DNA from: Hippasteria phrygiana | Taxonomy: Eukaryota; Echinodermata; Asteroidea; Valvatida; Goniasteridae | DNA length: 64,000 nucleotides | Direction of reading: 5' to 3' | Assembly (NCBI GenBank): GCA_037893225.1 | Contig: JAZGUH010000411.1 | Span: forward strand, 372,001 to 436,000 | Part shown: piece by piece, positions 9,836 through 22,578 of the stretch | Layout of the letters: every line of letters starts with the position of its first letter | How positions within the stretch are numbered: the stretch's first letter is position 1 | Notes under the pieces: generated by a model | Told to the model about the DNA's origin: nothing | The model's input: the letters and a program-made list of their open reading frames with translations, nothing else | Database searches by the model: none | Program-made: the position numbers and the translations under genes

Positions 9836-12800
9836 GTCATACCCAAGGGAATTTGACAGGCATGGAGCAATAAATAGAAGGTAATATGCACACAGATGTT
9901 GGCCGGAAAGAAAATAAACATTGCGAGGTTTGAATTTTCTCCACAAGTTTTAACTCTAAGAAGCCGCCGATAATTGCAACATGTAGCGCCAGATCTAAGC
10001 TATCCATACATGTCAAAATTACTGAATTTGGTTGATATTTCATGCAATTATGAATGAGTAAAGCAAGTCCATACCCCAGGGAATTTGACATGCATGGAGC
10101 AATAAATAGACGGTAACATGTACACAGATGTTGGCCGGAAAGAAAATAAACATTGCGAGGTTTGAATTTTCTCCACAAGTTTTAACTCTAGGAAGCCGCC
10201 GATGATTGCAACATGTAGCGCCAGATCTAAGCTATCCATACATGTCAAAATTACTGAATTTGGTTGATATTTCATGCAATTATGAATGAGTAAAGCAAGT
10301 CCATACCCCAGGGAATTTGACATGCATGGAGCAATAAATAGACGGTAACATGTACACAGATGTTGGCCGGAAAGAAAATAAACATTGCGAGGTTTGAATT
10401 TTCTCCACAAGTTTTAACTCTAGGAAGCCGCCGATGATTGCAACATGTAGCGCCAGATCTAAGCTATCCATACATGTCAAAATTACTGAATTTGGTTGAT
10501 ATTTCATGCAATTATGAATGAGTAAAGCAAGTCCATACCCCAGGGAATTTGACATGCATGGAGCAATAAATAGACGGTAATATGTACACAGATGTTGGCC
10601 GGAAAGAAAATAAACATTGCGAGGTTTGAATTTTCTCCACAAGTGTTAACTCTAAGAAGCCGCCTATAATTGCAACATGTAGCGCCAGATCTAAGCTATC
10701 CATACCTGTCAAAATTACTGTATTTGGTTTATATTTCATGCAATTTTGAATGAGTAAAGCAAGTCATACCCTAGGGAATTTGACATGCATGGAGCAATAA
10801 ATAGACGGTAATATGTACACAGATGTTGGCCGGAAAGAAAATAAACATTGCGAGGTTTGAATTTTCTCCACAAGTTTTAACTCTAGGAAGCCGCCGATGA
10901 TTGCAACATGTAGCGCCAGATCTAAGCTATCCATACATGTCAAAATTACTGAATTTGGTTGATATTTCATGCAATTATGAATGAGTAAAGCAAGTCCATA
11001 CCCCAGGGAATTTGACATGCATGGAGCAATAAATAGACGGTAATATGTACACAGATGTTGGCCGGAAAGAAAATAAACATTGCGAGGTTTGAATTTTCTC
11101 CACAAGTGTTAACTCTAGGAAGCCGCCGATGATTGCAACATGTAGTGCCAGATCTAAGCTATCCATACATGTCAAAATTACTGAATTTTGTTGATATTTC
11201 ATGCAATTATGAATGAGTAAAGCAAGTCCATACCCCAGGGAATTTGACATGCATGGAGCAATAAATAGACGGTAATATGTACACAGATGTTGGCCGGAAA
11301 GAAAATAAACATTGCGAGGTTTGAATTTTCTCCACAAGTGTTAACTCTAAGAAGCCGCCGATAATTGCAACATGTAGCGCCAGATCTAAGCTATCCATAC
11401 ATGTCAAAATTACTGTATTTGGTTTATATTTCATGCAATTTTGAATGAGTAAAGCAAGTCATACCCTAGGGAATTTGACAGGCATGGAGCAATAAATAGA
11501 AGGTAATATGCACACAGATGTTGGCCGGAAAGAAAATAAACATTGCGAGGTTTGAATTTTCTCCACAAGTTTTAACTCTAGGAAGCCGCCGATGATTGCA
11601 ACATGTAGCGCCAGATCTAAGCTATCCATACATGTCAAAATTACTGAATTTGGTTGATATTTCATGCAATTATGAATGAGTAAAGCAAGTCCATACCCCA
11701 GGGAATTTGACATGCATGGAGCAATAAATAGACGGTAACATGTACACAGATGTTGGCCGGAAAGAAAATAAACATTGCGAGGTTTGAATTTTCTCCACAA
11801 GTTTTAACTCTAGGAAGCCGCCGATGATTGCAACATGTAGCGCCAGATCTAAGCTATCCATACATGTCAAAATTACTGAATTTGGTTGATATTTCATGCA
11901 ATTATGAATGAGTAAAGCAAGTCCATACCCCAGGGAATTTGACATGCATGGAGCAATAAATAGACGGTAACATGTACACAGATGTTGGCCGGAAAGAAAA
12001 TAAACATTGCGAGGTTTGAATTTTCTCCACAAGTGTTAACTCTAGGAAGCCGCCGATGATTGCAACATGTAGCGCCAGATCTAAGCTATCCATACATGTC
12101 AAAATTACTGAATTTGGTTGATATTTCATGCAATTATGAATGAGTAAAGCAAGTCCATACCCCAGGGAATTTGACATGCATGGAGCAATAAATAGACGGT
12201 AATATGTACACAGATGTTGGCCGGAAAGAAAATAAACATTGCGAGGTTTGAATTTTCTCCACAAGTGTTAACTCTAGGAAGCCGCCGATGATTGCAACAT
12301 GTAGTGCCAGATCTAAGCTATCCATACATGTCAAAATTACTGAATTTTGTTGATATTTCATGCAATTATGAATGAGTAAAGCAAGTCCATACCCCAGGGA
12401 ATTTGACATGCATGGAGCAATAAATAGACGGTAATATGTACACAGATGTTGGCCGGAAAGAAAATAAACATTGCGAGGTTTGAATTTTCTCCACAAGTGT
12501 TAACTCTAAGAAGCCGCCGATAATTGCAACATGTAGCGCCAGATCTAAGCTATCCATACATGTCAAAATTACTGTATTTGGTTTATATTTCATGCAATTT
12601 TGAATGAGTAAAGCAAGTCATACCCTAGGGAATTTGACAGGCATGGAGCAATAAATAGAAGGTAATATGCACACAGATGTTGGCCGGAAAGAAAATAAAC
12701 ATTGCGAGGTTTGCATTTTCTCCACAAGTTTTAACTCTAGGAATCCGCCGATGATTGCAACATGTAGCGCCAGATCTAAGCTATCCATACATGTCAAAAT

Positions 12801-12847
12801 TACTGTATTTGGTTTATATTTCATGCAATTATGAATGAGTAAAGCAA
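9836..12847. repeat. 13-monomer higher-order unit, copy 2 (3012 bp)
   Basis: Same order as copy 1 and the same length. It carries a private T at 10665 (cgcctataattg) in the otherwise constant gccgccgat stretch. The A2* marker C is at 10706, exactly 3012 bp from copy 1. Confidence 0.9.
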
Positions 12848-14469
12848 GTCATACCCAAGGGAATTTGACAGGCATGGAGCAATAAATAGAAGGTAATATG
12901 CACACAGATGTTGGCCGGAAAGAAAATAAACATTGCGAGGTTTGAATTTTCTCCACAAGTTTTAACTCTAAGAAGCCGCCGATAATTGCAACATGTAGCG
13001 CCAGATCTAAGCTATCCATACATGTCAAAATTACTGAATTTGGTTGATATTTCATGCAATTATGAATGAGTAAAGCAAGTCCATACCCCAGGGAATTTGA
13101 CATGCATGGAGCAATAAATAGACGGTAACATGTACACAGATGTTGGCCGGAAAGAAAATAAACATTGCGAGGTTTGAATTTTCTCCACAAGTTTTAACTC
13201 TAGGAAGCCGCCGATGATTGCAACATGTAGCGCCAGATCTAAGCTATCCATACATGTCAAAATTACTGAATTTGGTTGATATTTCATGCAATTATGAATG
13301 AGTAAAGCAAGTCCATACCCCAGGGAATTTGACAGGCATGGAGCAATAAATTAAAGGTAATCTGCACACAGATGGTGGCCGGGAAGAAAATAAACATTGC
13401 GAGGTTTGAATTTTCTCCACAAGTGTTAACTCTAAGAAGCCGCCGATAATTGCAACATGTAGCGCCAGATCTAAGCTATCCATACATGTCAAAATTACTG
13501 AATTTGGTTGATATTTCATGCAATTATGAATGAGTAAAGCAAGTCCATACCCCAGGGAATTTGACATGCATGGAGCAATAAATAGACGGTAACATGTACA
13601 CAGATGTTGGCCGGAAAGAAAATAAACATTGCGAGGTTTGAATTTTCTCCACAAGTGTTAACTCTAGGAAGCCGCCGATGATTGCAACATGTAGCGCCAG
13701 ATCTAAGCTATCCATACATGTCAAAATTACTGAATTTGGTTGATATTTCATGCAATTATGAATGAGTAAAGCAAGTCCATACCCCAGGGAATTTGACATG
13801 CATGGAGCAATAAATAGACGGTAATATGTACACAGATGTTGGCCGGAAAGAAAATAAACATTGCGAGGTTTGAATTTTCTCCACAAGTGTTAACTCTAGG
13901 AAGCCGCCGATGATTGCAACATGTAGTGCCAGATCTAAGCTATCCATACATGTCAAAATTACTGAATTTTGTTGATATTTCATGCAATTATGAATGAGTA
14001 AAGCAAGTCCATACCCCAGGGAATTTGACATGCATGGAGCAATAAATAGACGGTAATATGTACACAGATGTTGGCCGGAAAGAAAATAAACATTGCGAGG
14101 TTTGAATTTTCTCCACAAGTGTTAACTCTAAGAAGCCGCCGATAATTGCAACATGTAGCGCCAGATCTAAGCTATCCATACATGTCAAAATTACTGTATT
14201 TGGTTTATATTTCATGCAATTTTGAATGAGTAAAGCAAGTCATACCCTAGGGAATTTGACAGGCATGGAGCAATAAATAGAAGGTAATATGCACACAGAT
14301 GTTGGCCGGAAAGAAAATAAACATTGCGAGGTTTGCATTTTCTCCACAAGTTTTAACTCTAGGAATCCGCCGATGATTGCAACATGTAGCGCCAGATCTA
14401 AGCTATCCATACATGTCAAAATTACTGTATTTGGTTTATATTTCATGCAATTATGAATGAGTAAAGCAA
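12848..14469. repeat. 7-monomer higher-order unit (1622 bp)
   Basis: Order: B' A1 C A1 A2 A2 B. It begins like a third 13-mer, but a C monomer (13311) follows B'-A1 and the sequence then rejoins the 13-mer plan at its tenth monomer (13543 corresponds to 11921). The A2*-Bx part is missing. A crossover with a C-containing unit, with loss of six or seven monomers, would explain it. Confidence 0.85.
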
Positions 14470-16091
14470 GTCATACCCAAGGGAATTTGACAGGCATGGA
14501 GCAATAAATAGAAGGTAATATGCACACAGATGTTGGCCGGAAAGAAAATAAACATTGCGAGGTTTGAATTTTCTCCACAAGTTTTAACTCTAAGAAGCCG
14601 CCGATAATTGCAACATGTAGCGCCAGATCTAAGCTATCCATACATGTCAAAATTACTGAATTTGGTTGATATTTCATGCAATTATGAATGAGTAAAGCAA
14701 GTCCATACCCCAGGGAATTTGACATGCATGGAGCAATAAATAGACGGTAACATGTACACAGATGTTGGCCGGAAAGAAAATAAACATTGCGAGGTTTGAA
14801 TTTTCTCCACAAGTTTTAACTCTAGGAAGCCGCCGATGATTGCAACATGTAGCGCCAGATCTAAGCTATCCATACATGTCAAAATTACTGAATTTGGTTG
14901 ATATTTCATGCAATTATGAATGAGTAAAGCAAGTCCATACCCCAGGGAATTTGACAGGCATGGAGCAATAAATTAAAGGTAATCTGCACACAGATGGTGG
15001 CCGGGAAGAAAATAAACATTGCGAGGTTTGAATTTTCTCCACAAGTGTTAACTCTAAGAAGCCGCCGATAATTGCAACATGTAGCGCCAGATCTAAGCTA
15101 TCCATACATGTCAAAATTACTGAATTTGGTTGATATTTCATGCAATTATGAATGAGTAAAGCAAGTCCATACCCCAGGGAATTTGACATGCATGGAGCAA
15201 TAAATAGACGGTAACATGTACACAGATGTTGGCCGGAAAGAAAATAAACATTGCGAGGTTTGAATTTTCTCCACAAGTTTTAACTCTAAGAAGCCGCCGA
15301 TAATTGCAACATGTAGCGCCAGATCTAAGCTATCCATACATGTCAAAATTACTGAATTTGGTTGATATTTCATGCAATTATGAATGAGTAAAGCAAGTCC
15401 ATACCCCAGGGAATTTGACATGCATGGAGCAATAAATAGACGGTAATATGTACACAGATGTTGGCCGGAAAGAAAATAAACATTGCGAGGTTTGAATTTT
15501 CTCCACAAGTGTTAACTCAAAGAAGCCGCCGATAATTGCAACATGTAGCGCCAGATCTAAGCTATCCATACATGTCAAAATTACTGTATTTGGTTTATAT
15601 TTCATGCAATTTTGAATGAGTAAAGCAAGTCATACCCTTGGGAATTTGACAGGCATGGAGCAATAAATAGAAGGTAATATGCACACAGATGTTGGCCGGA
15701 AAGAAAATAAACATTGCGAGGTTTGAATTTTCTCCACAAGTGTTAACTCTAGGAAGCCGCCGATGATTGCAACATGTAGCGCCAGATCTAAGCTATCCAT
15801 ACATGTCAAAATTACTGAATTTGGTTGATATTTCATGCAATTATGAATGAGTAAAGCAAGTCCATACCCCAGGGAATTTGACATGCATGGAGCAATAAAT
15901 AGACGGTAACATGTACACAGATGTTGGCCGGAAAGAAAATAAACATTGCGAGGTTTGCATTTTCTCCACAAGTTTTAACTCTAGGAATCCGCCGATGATT
16001 GCAACATGTAGCGCCAGATCTAAGCTATCCATACATGTCAAAATTACTGTATTTGGTTTATATTTCATGCAATTATGAATGAGTAAAGCAA
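14470..16091. repeat. Composite unit, 7 monomers, 1622 bp
   Basis: Order: B' A1 C A1 A2 B A1g. The first three monomers repeat 12848-13542 (offset 1622). The last four repeat 5897-6823 (offset 9268), including the ctcaaagaag marker in the A2 at 15397. The B at 15629 has a private cccttggg (T at 15639). Confidence 0.85.
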
Positions 16092-18176
16092 GTCATACCC
16101 AAGGGAATTTGACAGGCATGGAGCAATAAATAGAAGGTAATATGCACACAGATGTTGGCCGGAAAGAAAATAAACATTGCGAGGTTTGAATTTTCTCCAC
16201 AAGTTTTAACTCTAAGAAGCCGCCGATAATTGCAACATGTAGCGCCAGATCTAAGCTATCCATACATGTCAAAATTACTGAATTTGGTTGATATTTCATG
16301 CAATTATGAATGAGTAAAGCAAGTCCATACCCCAGGGAATTTGACATGCATGGAGCAATAAATAGACGGTAACATGTACACAGATGTTGGCCGGAAAGAA
16401 AATAAACATTGCGAGGTTTGAATTTTCTCCACAAGTTTTAACTCTAGGAAGCCGCCGATGATTGCAACATGTAGCGCCAGATCTAAGCTATCCATACATG
16501 TCAAAATTACTGAATTTGGTTGATATTTCATGCAATTATGAATGAGTAAAGCAAGTCCATACCCCAGGGAATTTGACATGCATGGAGCAATAAATAGACG
16601 GTAATATGTACACAGATGTTGGCCGGAAAGAAAATAAACATTGCGAGGTTTGAATTTTCTCCACAAGTGTTAACTCTAAGAAGCCGCCGATAATTGCAAC
16701 ATGTAGCGCCAGATCTAAGCTATCCATACCTGTCAAAATTACTGTATTTGGTTTATATTTCATGCAATTTTGAATGAGTAAAGCAAGTCATACCCTAGGG
16801 AATTTGACATGCATGGAGCAATAAATAGACGGTAATATGTACACAGATGTTGGCCGGAAAGAAAATAAACATTGCGAGGTTTGAATTTTCTCCACAAGTT
16901 TTAACTCTAGGAAGCCGCCGATGATTGCAACATGTAGCGCCAGATCTAAGCTATCCATACATGTCAAAATTACTGAATTTGGTTGATATTTCATGCAATT
17001 ATGAATGAGTAAAGCAAGTCCATACCCCAGGGAATTTGACATGCATGGAGCAATAAATAGACGGTAATATGTACACAGATGTTGGCCGGAAAGAAAATAA
17101 ACATTGCGAGGTTTGAATTTTCTCCACAAGTGTTAACTCTAGGAAGCCGCCGATGATTGCAACATGTAGTGCCAGATCTAAGCTATCCATACATGTCAAA
17201 ATTACTGAATTTTGTTGATATTTCATGCAATTATGAATGAGTAAAGCAAGTCCATACCCCAGGGAATTTGACATGCATGGAGCAATAAATAGACGGTAAT
17301 ATGTACACAGATGTTGGCCGGAAAGAAAATAAACATTGCGAGGTTTGAATTTTCTCCACAAGTGTTAACTCTAAGAAGCCGCCGATAATTGCAACATGTA
17401 GCGCCAGATCTAAGCTATCCATACATGTCAAAATTACTGTATTTGGTTTATATTTCATGCAATTTTGAATGAGTAAAGCAAGTCATACCCTAGGGAATTT
17501 GACAGGCATGGAGCAATAAATAGAAGGTAATATGCACACAGATGTTGGCCGGAAAGAAAATAAACATTGCGAGGTTTGAATTTTCTCCACAAGTTTTAAC
17601 TCTAGGAAGCCGCCGATGATTGCAACATGTAGCGCCAGATCTAAGCTATCCATACATGTCAAAATTACTGAATTTGGTTGATATTTCATGCAATTATGAA
17701 TGAGTAAAGCAAGTCCATACCCCAGGGAATTTGACATGCATGGAGCAATAAATAGACGGTAACATGTACACAGATGTTGGCCGGAAAGAAAATAAACATT
17801 GCGAGGTTTGAATTTTCTCCACAAGTTTTAACTCTAGGAAGCCGCCGATGATTGCAACATGTAGCGCCAGATCTAAGCTATCCATACATGTCAAAATTAC
17901 TGAATTTGGTTGATATTTCATGCAATTATGAATGAGTAAAGCAAGTCCATACCCCAGGGAATTTGACATGCATGGAGCAATAAATAGACGGTAACATGTA
18001 CACAGATGTTGGCCGGAAAGAAAATAAACATTGCGAGGTTTGAATTTTCTCCACAAGTTTTAACTCTAGGAATCCGCCGATGATTGCAACATGTAGCGCC
18101 AGATCTAAGCTATCCATACATGTCAAAATTACTGTATTTGGTTTATATTTCATGCAATTATGAATGAGTAAAGCAA
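16092..18176. repeat. 9-monomer higher-order unit, copy 1 (2085 bp)
   Basis: Order: B' A1 A2* Bx A2 A2 B A1 A1. This is the 13-mer order without its third monomer and without its last A2 A2 B and one neighbouring step. The last monomer (17945) is mixed: gaatttt as in A1, but aatccg and gtatttggtttat as in A1g. The A2* marker C is at 16730. Confidence 0.88.
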
Positions 18177-20261
18177 GTCATACCCAAGGGAATTTGACAG
18201 GCATGGAGCAATAAATAGAAGGTAATATGCACACAGATGTTGGCCGGAAAGAAAATAAACATTGCGAGGTTTGAATTTTCTCCACAAGTTTTAACTCTAA
18301 GAAGCCGCCGATAATTGCAACATGTAGCGCCAGATCTAAGCTATCCATACATGTCAAAATTACTGAATTTGGTTGATATTTCATGCAATTATGAATGAGT
18401 AAAGCAAGTCCATACCCCAGGGAATTTGACATGCATGGAGCAATAAATAGACGGTAACATGTACACAGATGTTGGCCGGAAAGAAAATAAACATTGCGAG
18501 GTTTGAATTTTCTCCACAAGTTTTAACTCTAGGAAGCCGCCGATGATTGCAACATGTAGCGCCAGATCTAAGCTATCCATACATGTCAAAATTACTGAAT
18601 TTGGTTGATATTTCATGCAATTATGAATGAGTAAAGCAAGTCCATACCCCAGGGAATTTGACATGCATGGAGCAATAAATAGACGGTAATATGTACACAG
18701 ATGTTGGCCGGAAAGAAAATAAACATTGCGAGGTTTGAATTTTCTCCACAAGTGTTAACTCTAAGAAGCCGCCGATAATTGCAACATGTAGCGCCAGATC
18801 TAAGCTATCCATACCTGTCAAAATTACTGTATTTGGTTTATATTTCATGCAATTTTGAATGAGTAAAGCAAGTCATACCCTAGGGAATTTGACATGCATG
18901 GAGCAATAAATAGACGGTAATATGTACACAGATGTTGGCCGGAAAGAAAATAAACATTGCGAGGTTTGAATTTTCTCCACAAGTTTTAACTCTAGGAAGC
19001 CGCCGATGATTGCAACATGTAGCGCCAGATCTAAGCTATCCATACATGTCAAAATTACTGAATTTGGTTGATATTTCATGCAATTATGAATGAGTAAAGC
19101 AAGTCCATACCCCAGGGAATTTGACATGCATGGAGCAATAAATAGACGGTAATATGTACACAGATGTTGGCCGGAAAGAAAATAAACATTGCGAGGTTTG
19201 AATTTTCTCCACAAGTGTTAACTCTAGGAAGCCGCCGATGATTGCAACATGTAGTGCCAGATCTAAGCTATCCATACATGTCAAAATTACTGAATTTTGT
19301 TGATATTTCATGCAATTATGAATGAGTAAAGCAAGTCCATACCCCAGGGAATTTGACATGCATGGAGCAATAAATAGACGGTAATATGTACACAGATGTT
19401 GGCCGGAAAGAAAATAAACATTGCGAGGTTTGAATTTTCTCCACAAGTGTTAACTCTAAGAAGCCGCCGATAATTGCAACATGTAGCGCCAGATCTAAGC
19501 TATCCATACATGTCAAAATTACTGTATTTGGTTTATATTTCATGCAATTTTGAATGAGTAAAGCAAGTCATACCCTAGGGAATTTGACAGGCATGGAGCA
19601 ATAAATAGAAGGTAATATGCACACAGATGTTGGCCGGAAAGAAAATAAACATTGCGAGGTTTGAATTTTCTCCACAAGTTTTAACTCTAGGAAGCCGCCG
19701 ATGATTGCAACATGTAGCGCCAGATCTAAGCTATCCATACATGTCAAAATTACTGAATTTGGTTGATATTTCATGCAATTATGAATGAGTAAAGCAAGTC
19801 CATACCCCAGGGAATTTGACATGCATGGAGCAATAAATAGACGGTAACATGTACACAGATGTTGGCCGGAAAGAAAATAAACATTGCGAGGTTTGAATTT
19901 TCTCCACAAGTTTTAACTCTAGGAAGCCGCCGATGATTGCAACATGTAGCGCCAGATCTAAGCTATCCATACATGTCAAAATTACTGAATTTGGTTGATA
20001 TTTCATGCAATTATGAATGAGTAAAGCAAGTCCATACCCCAGGGAATTTGACATGCATGGAGCAATAAATAGACGGTAACATGTACACAGATGTTGGCCG
20101 GAAAGAAAATAAACATTGCGAGGTTTGAATTTTCTCCACAAGTGTTAACTCTAGGAAGCCGCCGATGATTGCAACATGTAGCGCCAGATCTAAGCTATCC
20201 ATACATGTCAAAATTACTGTATTTGGTTTATATTTCATGCAATTATGAATGAGTAAAGCAA
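18177..20261. repeat. 9-monomer higher-order unit, copy 2 (2085 bp)
   Basis: Same order and length as copy 1, with the A2* marker C at 18815. Its last monomer (20030) is also mixed but in another way: gtgttaac and aggaagccg of A1, then gtatttggtttat of A1g. Confidence 0.88.
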
Positions 20262-22578
20262 GTCATACCCAAGGGAATTTGACAGGCATGGAGCAATAAA
20301 TAGAAGGTAATATGCACACAGATGTTGGCCGGAAAGAAAATAAACATTGCGAGGTTTGAATTTTCTCCACAAGTTTTAACTCTAAGAAGCCGCCGATAAT
20401 TGCAACATGTAGCGCCAGATCTAAGCTATCCATACATGTCAAAATTACTGAATTTGGTTGATATTTCATGCAATTATGAATGAGTAAAGCAAGTCCATAC
20501 CCCAGGGAATTTGACATGCATGGAGCAATAAATAGACGGTAACATGTACACAGATGTTGGCCGGAAAGAAAATAAACATTGCGAGGTTTGAATTTTCTCC
20601 ACAAGTTTTAACTCTAGGAAGCCGCCGATGATTGCAACATGTAGCGCCAGATCTAAGCTATCCATACATGTCAAAATTACTGAATTTGGTTGATATTTCA
20701 TGCAATTATGAATGAGTAAAGCAAGTCCATACCCCAGGGAATTTGACATGCATGGAGCAATAAATAGACGGTAATATGTACACAGATGTTGGCCGGAAAG
20801 AAAATAAACATTGCGAGGTTTGAATTTTCTCCACAAGTGTTAACTCTAAGAAGCCGCCGATAATTGCAACATGTAGCGCCAGATCTAAGCTATCCATACC
20901 TGTCAAAATTACTGTATTTGGTTTATATTTCATGCAATTTTGAATGAGTAAAGCAAGTCATACCCTAGGGAATTTGACATGCATGGAGCAATAAATAGAC
21001 GGTAATATGTACACAGATGTTGGCCGGAAAGAAAATAAACATTGCGAGGTTTGAATTTTCTCCACAAGTTTTAACTCTAGGAAGCCGCCGATGATTGCAA
21101 CATGTAGCGCCAGATCTAAGCTATCCATACATGTCAAAATTACTGAATTTGGTTGATATTTCATGCAATTATGAATGAGTAAAGCAAGTCCATACCCCAG
21201 GGAATTTGACATGCATGGAGCAATAAATAGACGGTAATATGTACACAGATGTTGGCCGGAAAGAAAATAAACATTGCGAGGTTTGAATTTTCTCCACAAG
21301 TGTTAACTCTAGGAAGCCGCCGATGATTGCAACATGTAGTGCCAGATCTAAGCTATCCATACATGTCAAAATTACTGAATTTTGTTGATATTTCATGCAA
21401 TTATGAATGAGTAAAGCAAGTCCATACCCCAGGGAATTTGACATGCATGGAGCAATAAATAGACGGTAATATGTACACAGATGTTGGCCGGAAAGAAAAT
21501 AAACATTGCGAGGTTTGAATTTTCTCCACAAGTGTTAACTCTAAGAAGCCGCCGATAATTGCAACATGTAGCGCCAGATCTAAGCTATCCATACATGTCA
21601 AAATTACTGTATTTGGTTTATATTTCATGCAATTTTGAATGAGTAAAGCAAGTCATACCCTAGGGAATTTGACAGGCATGGAGCAATAAATAGAAGGTAA
21701 TATGCACACAGATGTTGGCCGGAAAGAAAATAAACATTGCGAGGTTTGAATTTTCTCCACAAGTTTTAACTCTAGGAAGCCGCCGATGATTGCAACATGT
21801 AGCGCCAGATCTAAGCTATCCATACATGTCAAAATTACTGAATTTGGTTGATATTTCATGCAATTATGAATGAGTAAAGCAAGTCCATACCCCAGGGAAT
21901 TTGACATGCATGGAGCAATAAATAGACGGTAACATGTACACAGATGTTGGCCGGAAAGAAAATAAACATTGCGAGGTTTGAATTTTCTCCACAAGTTTTA
22001 ACTCTAGGAAGCCGCCGATGATTGCAACATGTAGCGCCAGATCTAAGCTATCCATACATGTCAAAATTACTGAATTTGGTTGATATTTCATGCAATTATG
22101 AATGAGTAAAGCAAGTCCATACCCCAGGGAATTTGACATGCATGGAGCAATAAATAGACGGTAACATGTACACAGATGTTGGCCGGAAAGAAAATAAACA
22201 TTGCGAGGTTTGAATTTTCTCCACAAGTGTTAACTCTAGGAAGCCGCCGATGATTGCAACATGTAGCGCCAGATCTAAGCTATCCATACATGTCAAAATT
22301 ACTGAATTTGGTTGATATTTCATGCAATTATGAATGAGTAAAGCAAGTCCATACCCCAGGGAATTTGACATGCATGGAGCAATAAATAGACGGTAACATG
22401 TACACAGATGTTGGCCGGAAAGAAAATAAACATTGCGAGGTTTGCATTTTCTCCACAAGTTTTAACTCTAGGAATCCGCCGATGATTGCAACATGTAGCG
22501 CCAGATCTAAGCTATCCATACATGTCAAAATTACTGTATTTGGTTTATATTTCATGCAATTATGAATGAGTAAAGCAA
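20262..22578. repeat. 10-monomer higher-order unit (2317 bp)
   Basis: Order: B' A1 A2* Bx A2 A2 B A1 A1 A1g. It is the 9-mer with one more monomer: the A1 at 22115 and the A1g at 22347 stand where copies 1 and 2 have a single mixed monomer. The mixed monomers at 17945 and 20030 can therefore be read as fusions of these two. The A2* marker C is at 20900. Confidence 0.88.
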
